5,246 nucleotides of DNA from an uncultured Marinilabiliaceae bacterium (GTDB lineage: Bacteria > Bacteroidota > Bacteroidia > Bacteroidales > Marinilabiliaceae): assembly GCA_905235955.1 (NCBI GenBank), contig CAJONN010000139.1, forward strand, positions 1,322-6,567, written 5' to 3'. Positions 1 through 5,246 of the stretch are shown here, one piece after another. The notes beneath the pieces are model-generated. The model did no database searches. It worked only from the letters and a program-made list of their open reading frames with translations, and was not told the origin of the DNA. Numbering within the stretch: position 1 is the first letter of the stretch; each line of letters begins with the position of its first letter. A program made the translations under genes and the position numbers.

Positions 1-851
1 CGCTGATACTCAGAGCCTATGCGCTCTTCTATCATATCTCTGTGTTGGTCTTTGTAATGGCTGAAACGCTTGTATATCTCTTCGTAGTCGGCATTAGCCT
101 CTTCGTAACGATCTTCGGTAAATTTAAGTATAGCGTTGGCTCGCCTTGTTTTATGTTCGGTAACTGTTTCTTGCAGCTTCTCTATCAATGCCGATACTAA
201 TATCGATGCTTGCTCTGGCGACCCAGCTTCTACCGATATCTCTATGATTTTGTACTGAGGATCATTTTCTACTTTAATCATATTTTTCATCGTCTCCATC
301 ACCATCATACGCTCTATATCTATTTGCATATATGGCAATTTTGCATCGTCAGTTGGCGCTATTACTGATTTCTCTTGCAACGATTGAGATATGGTATGGG
401 GCAATCCTATTGTATAGTTGAATATTGTTTTACCAATTGTAGGTATAGTATCAGCATTGGTATGCTCCCAAAATGTCATTGTGGTATCAGTTGGCTCTTT
501 CCACGGCAGTGGCACATCTATCATATAGCTCAAGAATGGCACACTTTCAGCTACTTTCGGATAGAGCTCAGCGGTGATGATAGTTGTCGATTTTGAAAAA
601 TTAGACAAATTTACACCAGCCATTGATGCCAACGAACTTAAACTACCCATACCTGAAAGTAGGCTCTCATCTTCTTCTACCGGAAGAATTGATGCTGTAG
701 CAACATATTTTTTAGGTCTTACCATATAAATAATTATGCAAAGCAATAGCATTCCACCTATAAAAGTGAATATGAATTTGCGTTTGCTATATATGTATTT
801 CAACAGCCAAACTATGTCGAACTGTTCCTCTTTGTTTATTTGTTGTTCCAT
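1..851 (-). CDS. Wzz-type polysaccharide chain-length determinant / co-polymerase (3' part missing)
   Basis: Inner-membrane protein expected to set chain length or assist polymerisation and export of a surface polysaccharide. The ATG is at 851-849. The frame stays open for 283 codons plus two bases to the window edge, so the C-terminal part is not seen. Visible in the translation: a short charged N-terminus with an FDIVWLLKYIYSKRK stretch (11-25), typical of Wzz proteins; a membrane helix (about 26-44); then PKKYVATASILPVEED (46-61), the usual start of the periplasmic Wzz domain. A Gly/Ser/Leu/Met-rich stretch (64-83) follows, as is common in Bacteroidota Wzz proteins. Residues 200-223 (YKIIEISVEAGSPEQASILV and on) match the conserved fold end, and 224-283 are charged and probably coiled coil. 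A second membrane helix, and any Wzc-like kinase domain, would lie outside the window, so Wzz and Wzc/GumC types cannot be separated. It is second in the operon: its start codon shares one base with the stop of the SLBB gene, and only a weak AAAGA precedes it. Confidence 0.9.
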   Translation of the reverse strand, partial: MEQQINKEEQFDIVWLLKYIYSKRKFIFTFIGGMLLLCIIIYMVRPKKYVATASILPVEEDESLLSGMGSLSSLASMAGVNLSNFSKSTTIITAELYPKVAESVPFLSYMIDVPLPWKEPTDTTMTFWEHTNADTIPTIGKTIFNYTIGLPHTISQSLQEKSVIAPTDDAKLPYMQIDIERMMVMETMKNMIKVENDPQYKIIEISVEAGSPEQASILVSALIEKLQETVTEHKTRRANAILKFTEDRYEEANADYEEIYKRFSHYKDQHRDMIEERIGSEYQ

Positions 852-3265
852 TAGTCTTTAAATAATGTTACAATAAGTACTGCAACTGTTGCGAGCGAAC
901 TTGTCATTCCTATCCACTGAGGTAGTGTTGTGCTTCGTGGTGCACGTTCTGGCACTACCACTTCGCATCCGGGTTCTACGTTCGGATAGTTTTTTATAAA
1001 TAAGAAACTTTTGGTAGCTTCAGCATGACCATCAGGATAAACTACATAGGTTTTGTTCTTTTTGGCTCTGATTGAAAAACCACCAGCTTGTGCTATAAAC
1101 TTGCGAGCACTGCTTTTTTTATCCCATGTGAGCGATACCGGATTGAGCACTTGCCCTGATACTCTGACGGTTTGTTGCCTACTTGGTACAACTATTTCAT
1201 CGCCATCCTGAAGTGTAAAGTCTTTATATTTTTGCGCATTCTTTATTAGTTCTTCAAGGTTGACACTTACAAGCTCAAACGTATTGTCGCTGATGAGTGA
1301 ACCTACTTTTGTGGTGTCGTTGCTCTGTGCTTTGGCTTGTTGCAACTTTATCATATACTCTTTGTTGTTGAGCTGTACACGCCTATATAGCTTAGCACCT
1401 TTGATGTAGGCAGCATCAGTAAGTCCACCAGCTCGGTTGAGCATTGTTAGCACATTTTCTTTTTTGTCTAATATCTCATATACTCCAGCGAAACGTACTT
1501 CACCCGAAATAGTTACACTGCCTTTGAAATTTGAATACATATATTTGCGCACCGTAACAATGTCGTATGGCTGCAGTGCAAATGAGTTGCCCTCATCGTC
1601 GAGTTTGAGGTCGCGTGTAATGTCAACATATTGCCCCATAGCAATAGCATAGTTGCTTGTATCAGCCTGAGCATACGAGAGGCGACGCACTATCTCTACA
1701 TTTACTGTTGCAGCATCAGCGGTCAGACCGCCAGCAAGCAGTATAAGGTCGCCCAGCGTTATATTGTCGCGGTAGATGAAGTCGCCAGCCGCTCTTACCG
1801 CACCTTTGATGGTGAGCTTGGGAGCATCGCGCATATCGTCAATGGCTGAGATGAGCACCTCATCGTTGTTGTTGAGTGTAAGATCGTATCGCCCAGCAAC
1901 CAAATCTGCCACATTGAAGTTGAGCGACTGCAATGTATAGTCGTCGTTGAGGCGAGTGATAACACCACGTGTCATAAAGGCATTTTCAGTAAGTCCGCCA
2001 GCTTTTTGCACCAGCTCTGAGAGCTTCATACCTTCAGCATATTCGTAACTGCCCGGATAGAAAACACCATTGCCCTTTAAGAATACAACATTGTCTATTC
2101 TGCTTTCAGAAACTTTGGGCACCGATATGCTATCGCCATTCATTAGCAAAACAGAACTTGCATCGGTTACATCCTGAAACTCTTTGCCCAACTTACCTTG
2201 CCTTATGAGGCTAACCTTATCAATAAGAGCTTGTGTAGTGAAGCCACCAGCATAGCGTATCAGGTCTTCAACAGTTTCGCCATCTTTAGCTTCGAAATAG
2301 CCCTTTCGCTTAAACTCACCGCCTACAGCTACACGTTTTTGATAGGTTGGCACCATTATTATATCGCCATTGTAGAGTGGTACATTGACTTCAGAGTTGT
2401 TGTTGAGCAAAAAGTCATAGACATCGAGTGTAGAGACTACTTTGCCTTTGCGAATAAGTTGTATGTTTCTGAACGAGCCATTGTATGTTGGTCCGCCACT
2501 AAGATAGAGCACATTGAATAGCGACGCAGCACCAGAAACCACATACGTGCCTGGCAGTTGCACTTCGCCCATAACATTTACTGATATTGTTCGGAGGTTG
2601 CTTACATACACTGTTGCCGTAGTGCCTTGCCCCAAATCGCCATATATGCCTTTGAGTTTATTCATAATATGCGAACGAGCCTCACTTATTGTAAGTCCTG
2701 ATACATAAACCGGTCCGGCCATAGGTATGTCGATGCTACCATTGGTTGTTACCATTAGGTTGAACGACTTTTGTGAAAATCCCCACACATCTATAGCTAT
2801 CTCATCGCCGGGACCAAGTATGTAGCCTTCAGGCGTTGGTATATTGAGGTTAGGCTCAAAGGTCAGATTATCGTTGTTGAAAATGGTAACGCCAAATACC
2901 ATAGAGTCTCGAGCAGCCAAGGCAACAGGTCGTTTTTTAGAAACTTCTATGTCTGACAAAAAATCATCAATGCTACTTTGTGAACTTACACTTTTTTTGT
3001 TTTTGTCGGTAGAGAGATTGAGGTTGGTCAGGCGTTTTTTCAAATCGCTTATCTGCTTTTCTGTTGCGCCCTGAGCTCTGGCCATCATCTCTACTTGCTC
3101 AATAGAGTATCCTCTGTTCGACATTTCTGTGGCTATTCTTTTTATCTGCTCATCAGAAAGTGTTGACACGTCAACATTTCTATATTTATTGAAGTCAATG
3201 CTTTGAGCATTCATACTCATAGCAAAACAGATAAATATTGACAAAAGTATCGATCTCCAAATCAT
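851..3265 (-). CDS. Wza-like polysaccharide export protein with six SLBB domains
   Basis: Probable periplasmic/outer-membrane conduit for capsule or exopolysaccharide, the partner of the downstream Wzz protein. The 804-residue form used here starts with a signal peptide: MIWR, a hydrophobic core, then SMNA before Gln21. The frame is open to an ATG at 3331 (826 residues), but that puts 22 AT-rich-coded residues before the signal peptide, so I prefer 3265. After the signal comes a charged helical region (about 22-82). A Poly_export domain follows (about 146-225), opening with YILGPGDEIAIDVWG at 148. Six SLBB repeats lie at about 227-305, 310-383, 391-473, 482-573, 582-694 and 698-771. Each has a (S/A)GG turn (256, 339, 422, 511, 612, 727), and most end in a (N/D)GD-(I/E)-x-VP-like strand. 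A hydrophobic C-terminal helix (about 784-801) may be the outer-membrane helix, as in Wza. Cys13 is preceded by Ile, so there is no lipobox, unlike E. coli Wza. The protein is about twice Wza length, as is common in Bacteroidota. It is first in the operon. Confidence 0.95.
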   Translation of the reverse strand: MIWRSILLSIFICFAMSMNAQSIDFNKYRNVDVSTLSDEQIKRIATEMSNRGYSIEQVEMMARAQGATEKQISDLKKRLTNLNLSTDKNKKSVSSQSSIDDFLSDIEVSKKRPVALAARDSMVFGVTIFNNDNLTFEPNLNIPTPEGYILGPGDEIAIDVWGFSQKSFNLMVTTNGSIDIPMAGPVYVSGLTISEARSHIMNKLKGIYGDLGQGTTATVYVSNLRTISVNVMGEVQLPGTYVVSGAASLFNVLYLSGGPTYNGSFRNIQLIRKGKVVSTLDVYDFLLNNNSEVNVPLYNGDIIMVPTYQKRVAVGGEFKRKGYFEAKDGETVEDLIRYAGGFTTQALIDKVSLIRQGKLGKEFQDVTDASSVLLMNGDSISVPKVSESRIDNVVFLKGNGVFYPGSYEYAEGMKLSELVQKAGGLTENAFMTRGVITRLNDDYTLQSLNFNVADLVAGRYDLTLNNNDEVLISAIDDMRDAPKLTIKGAVRAAGDFIYRDNITLGDLILLAGGLTADAATVNVEIVRRLSYAQADTSNYAIAMGQYVDITRDLKLDDEGNSFALQPYDIVTVRKYMYSNFKGSVTISGEVRFAGVYEILDKKENVLTMLNRAGGLTDAAYIKGAKLYRRVQLNNKEYMIKLQQAKAQSNDTTKVGSLISDNTFELVSVNLEELIKNAQKYKDFTLQDGDEIVVPSRQQTVRVSGQVLNPVSLTWDKKSSARKFIAQAGGFSIRAKKNKTYVVYPDGHAEATKSFLFIKNYPNVEPGCEVVVPERAPRSTTLPQWIGMTSSLATVAVLIVTLFKD

Positions 3266-3385
3266 AATAGGCTCGAATAAACTTTGATTTATATATTTTA
3301 TTGTTAATCTCATTATAAAATAGGCGTTCATAGCTTCGCCCCGTCACTAACATATTGATATTAGCAACTATTGCAAAAAGCGGTG

Positions 3386-3393
3386 CAAAGATA
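3386..3393 (-). promoter_or_regulatory. Bacteroidota -7 promoter element for the polysaccharide export operon
   Basis: On the minus strand this reads TATCTTTG, followed by CACC, an exact match to the TAnnTTTG -7 consensus of the primary sigma factor in Bacteroides and relatives. Transcription would start near 3379, giving a leader of about 50 nt to the ATG at 3331 or about 115 nt to the ATG at 3265. The -33 half (TTTG, normally 19-21 bases upstream) is not well placed: a TTTTTG lies only 14 bases upstream. The assignment therefore rests on the -7 match and its position. Confidence 0.55.
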
Positions 3394-3528
3394 CTAATTA
3401 CACTCTACAAAAATGCTTACGCTTCAATATTTTTACCTTTACTCAGAAACAATAAGAACCAATTTTTAGTATGAAGACATTTGTTGATATTTATTTACAA
3501 AACAAGTGTAACGAATGCTAAAAAAGAA

Positions 3529-3536
3529 TAAATTTG
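3529..3536 (+). promoter_or_regulatory. Candidate -7 promoter element for the symporter gene
   Basis: TAAATTTG matches TAnnTTTG exactly and would give a leader of about 85 nt. A one-mismatch alternative, CATATTTG at 3577-3584, would give about 38 nt. Neither has a clear TTTG at the expected -33 distance. In DNA this AT-rich, such a match is weak evidence. Confidence 0.3.
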
Positions 3537-3628
3537 CTAATGATAATGTGAAATAATGTTATGAAGTAGCAAACTCCATATTTGTTACAACAAAATAAAA
3601 AACCTAAAAACACAAACATTGAAACATC

Positions 3629-5086
3629 ATGACAAGAAGTAATTTTATTAAGATTGTCATATCTATTCTGATTTTTTTTGTCATCTGGTTTTTGCCAAGC
3701 GACAGTTTTGGAATAGACGGACTTACGCTCATAGAGCAACGCCTTATTGCTATTTTTGCATTTGCTGCATTTATGTGGATTACAGAGCCAATACCTATTT
3801 GGACAACTTCAGTGCTAATATTGGTGCTAATGTTGCTCACCACATCAACAAGCATGTTCAATGTGATGAACTATGTGCTCGATGCTGAAGGCAAAATAGA
3901 CACTTCAATCGACCCGAGCTTTGGCACACCTATCAAGTTCAAAAATATTATGGCGACCTTTGCCGACCCTATTATAATGCTCTTTATGGGTGGTTTTGTA
4001 TTGGCTATTGCTGCATCAAAATACAAACTCGATGCCGTCATTGCTAAAACTATCTTGAAACCTTTTGGCACTAAGTCAGAGAATGTATTGCTTGGTTTCA
4101 TCACCGTAACGGCTCTATGTTCTATGTTTATGAGCAACACCGCTACTGCCGCCATGATGCTTACTATTCTGACACCTATTTTGGCCAAGATGCCACCTGA
4201 GGGCAAGGGTCGCATTGCTTTAGCACTCTCTATACCTATAGCTGCCAACATTGGTGGCATAGGCACGCCTATTGGCACGCCACCCAACGCTGTGGCTATT
4301 GGCTACCTCAACGACCCTGAAGGACTTGACCTTGGTATAACATTTTGTGATTGGATGCTTGTAATGGTGCCTGTTGCTATCATTATTTTGCTCATTGCTT
4401 GGCGTGTATTGTTGCTATTGTTCCCATTCAAAAAGAAAATCATCGACGATATTACTATCGAAGGTGAAATGAAAAACGACCTAAAGTCGAAAATAGTTTG
4501 GATAACATTTGTTGTAACTATATTGTTGTGGGTGAGCGAAAAACTTACATCGATAAATGCAAATGTTGTAGCTCTGATACCATTCGCAGTGTTTAGCGTA
4601 ACGGGCATTTTTACTAAAGATGACTTGAAACAAATAGATTGGGATGTGCTATGGCTGGTAGCTGGTGGCTTTGCACTTGGCGTTGGCCTTGACGACACTG
4701 GATTGGCAAAACACATGGTAGATTCTATACCATTTAACACTTGGTCGCCACTGCTTGTGATAATTGGTTCGGGCATATTGTGCTGCGTAATGAGTACGTT
4801 TATGAGCAACTCGGCTACAGCTGCACTGCTTATACCTATTTTGGCAGTAGTGGGTAAAGGTATGGAGAGTCAGCTTGCCGACTATGGTGGCATATCTACG
4901 CTTCTGATAGGTTTGGCTCTATCAGCATCGTTTGCTATGGCATTGCCTATCAGTACTCCACCCAATGCATTGGCATACGCCAAGGGCTTCATCAAACAGA
5001 AAGATATGGCATTGGTGGGTATCGTAGTTGGTGTGATAGCACTTATTGTTGGCTATGTTGTTTTGATTAGTATCAAAGGATTCTAA
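3629..5086 (+). CDS. DASS/SLC13-family sodium:anion (probably dicarboxylate) symporter
   Basis: Inner-membrane secondary transporter of the divalent anion:sodium symporter family (TC 2.A.47; VcINDY and SLC13 relatives), which take up di/tricarboxylates or sulfate with Na+. The 485-residue length is normal for the family and the protein appears complete. The sequence is hydrophobic throughout and has the two-fold family repeat. In the first half are MGGFVLAIA (120-128), the SNT motif (169-171, in MSNTATAAMM) and the NIGGIGTPIGTPPN loop (207-220). The second half has AGGFALGVG (345-353), an SNS version of the second motif (393-395, in MSNSATAALL) and PISTPPNALAY (440-450). This last region nearly matches the SLC13 signature. 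The two SN(T/S) hairpins and following G/STPPN loops build the substrate and Na+ sites in known structures. The ATG at 3629 sits just before the first helix, after an A-rich leader without a Shine-Dalgarno sequence. The gene stands alone, divergent from the polysaccharide operon and closed by its own terminator. Substrate is inferred: carboxylate is likelier than sulfate, but the sequence does not settle it. Confidence 0.95.
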   Translation: MTRSNFIKIVISILIFFVIWFLPSDSFGIDGLTLIEQRLIAIFAFAAFMWITEPIPIWTTSVLILVLMLLTTSTSMFNVMNYVLDAEGKIDTSIDPSFGTPIKFKNIMATFADPIIMLFMGGFVLAIAASKYKLDAVIAKTILKPFGTKSENVLLGFITVTALCSMFMSNTATAAMMLTILTPILAKMPPEGKGRIALALSIPIAANIGGIGTPIGTPPNAVAIGYLNDPEGLDLGITFCDWMLVMVPVAIIILLIAWRVLLLLFPFKKKIIDDITIEGEMKNDLKSKIVWITFVVTILLWVSEKLTSINANVVALIPFAVFSVTGIFTKDDLKQIDWDVLWLVAGGFALGVGLDDTGLAKHMVDSIPFNTWSPLLVIIGSGILCCVMSTFMSNSATAALLIPILAVVGKGMESQLADYGGISTLLIGLALSASFAMALPISTPPNALAYAKGFIKQKDMALVGIVVGVIALIVGYVVLISIKGF

Positions 5087-5110
5087 CCCCCACTAAGATA
5101 ATTGCATTTG

Positions 5111-5150
5111 AGAGCCTTGCTAATATTGAGTTTAGCAAGGCTCTTTTTTT
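5111..5150 (+). terminator. Intrinsic (rho-independent) terminator of the symporter gene
   Basis: A perfect 13-bp stem, AGAGCCTTGCTAA (5111-5123) pairing with TTAGCAAGGCTCT (5132-5144), encloses an 8-base loop. It runs directly into seven T residues (5144-5150). It starts 24 bases after the symporter stop codon and should end that transcript. On the other strand the stem is not followed by a T-run, so it looks one-directional. Confidence 0.92.
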
Positions 5151-5216
5151 ATTCAAGTTTCGCAAGTAGAAATGTACTGCAAACAAATTTCCAAACACGG
5201 CTTTTTCATTAGTCTT

Positions 5217-5246
5217 TTACTTTTTCTGTGCCGACAGAAAAAGTAA
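5217..5246. repeat. Perfect palindromic element at the window edge
   Basis: TTACTTTTTCTGT (5217-5229) and ACAGAAAAAGTAA (5234-5246) are exact reverse complements separated by GCCG, giving a 13-bp stem. The right arm reaches the last base, so the symmetry may extend outside. No T-run follows on the minus strand, where TAA is followed by AAGAC, so it is not a clear terminator for a gene coming from the right. Similar T-tract/A-tract palindromes with a CTGTCGGCACAG-like core are, as far as I recall, scattered through intergenic DNA of Bacteroidota. A terminator for an unseen gene, or a transcript-end structure, remains possible. Confidence 0.65.

Larger units (their letters stand above)
3332..3628. 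other. Divergent intergenic region between the export operon and the symporter gene
   Basis: About 300 bases (363 if the export gene starts at 3265), strongly AT-rich, with no convincing coding frame on either strand. It must hold the promoters of both divergent units. The leftward -7 candidate is at 3386-3393; rightward candidates are at 3529-3536 and 3577-3584. No tRNA, no riboswitch-like structure and no long repeat were seen. The only symmetry noticed is a 7-base inverted repeat, TTTGCTA (3533-3539) and TAGCAAA (3567-3573), 27 bases apart, which is short enough to be chance. The last 40 bases before the symporter ATG are very A-rich, as is usual for Bacteroidota leaders. Confidence 0.75.

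Noticed and set aside
375..596. Plus-strand open frame of 73 codons
   Set aside because: It lies antisense inside the Wzz gene, whose frame has clear family features. The peptide has no recognisable domain.
2198..2521. Plus-strand open frame of 107 codons
   Set aside because: It is antisense to the SLBB repeats and has an unremarkable composition. It is a shadow of the real frame, like the other plus-strand frames between 1437 and 3074.
3256..3265. Cys13 of the export protein's signal region as a lipobox
   Set aside because: The residue before the cysteine is Ile rather than Gly, Ala or Ser, and the cysteine is inside the hydrophobic core, not at its end.
3518..3861. Overlapping short minus-strand frames across the start of the symporter gene
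   Set aside because: They overlap the symporter 5' end and its AT-rich leader, have no recognisable domain, and the symporter reading is far better supported.
4303..4809. Minus-strand open frame of 168 codons, and a similar one of 138 codons at 3871-4287
   Set aside because: Both are antisense to the symporter, whose frame carries the conserved DASS motifs throughout these regions.
5153..5246. Possible end of a minus-strand gene entering from the right edge
   Set aside because: One frame stays open from the edge to a TGA near 5153, but the stretch includes the palindrome and low-complexity DNA. The peptide resembles nothing, so it is more likely chance.
1..5246. CRISPR arrays, transposase genes, insertion-sequence ends, tRNA or rRNA genes
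   Set aside because: No regularly spaced direct repeats, transposase-like frames, or RNA gene signatures were seen on either strand.

Overview
The window looks like chromosomal DNA of a Bacteroidota bacterium, probably from the Bacteroidales side of the phylum. Three things point there. The genes are AT-rich with A-rich leaders and no clear Shine-Dalgarno sequences. A TAnnTTTG-type -7 promoter element lies upstream of the leftward genes. The two polysaccharide proteins have the Bacteroidota form: a long export protein with many SLBB repeats, followed by a Wzz protein with a Gly/Ser/Leu-rich insert after its first membrane helix. The genus cannot be read from the sequence.

Layout: on the minus strand a polysaccharide export operon runs off the left edge. 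Its first gene (851-3265, possibly from 3331) encodes a Wza-like periplasmic/outer-membrane export protein with one Poly_export domain and six SLBB repeats. The second gene (851 down to 1, truncated) encodes a Wzz-type chain-length/co-polymerase protein. They share one base (TAATG), so translation is probably coupled. A roughly 300-base AT-rich divergent intergenic region follows. It carries a good -7 element for the leftward operon and weaker candidates for the rightward gene. On the plus strand is a complete DASS/SLC13-family sodium:anion symporter gene (3629-5086), closed by a strong intrinsic terminator (5111-5150). The last 30 bases are a perfect 13-bp palindrome with a 4-base loop, cut by the window edge.

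Function: the two leftward genes would work together in moving a capsular or exopolysaccharide across the envelope. The Wzz protein would sit in the inner membrane and control polymerisation, and the SLBB protein would form the periplasmic and outer-membrane conduit. The symporter is divergently transcribed with its own terminator and appears to be an independent, monocistronic uptake gene for a di/tricarboxylate or similar anion.

I found no sign of a new defence, mobile or RNA system. The most notable items are the terminal palindrome, the six-SLBB architecture without a lipobox, the uncertain start of the export gene, and an SNS variant in the second substrate-binding motif of the symporter.
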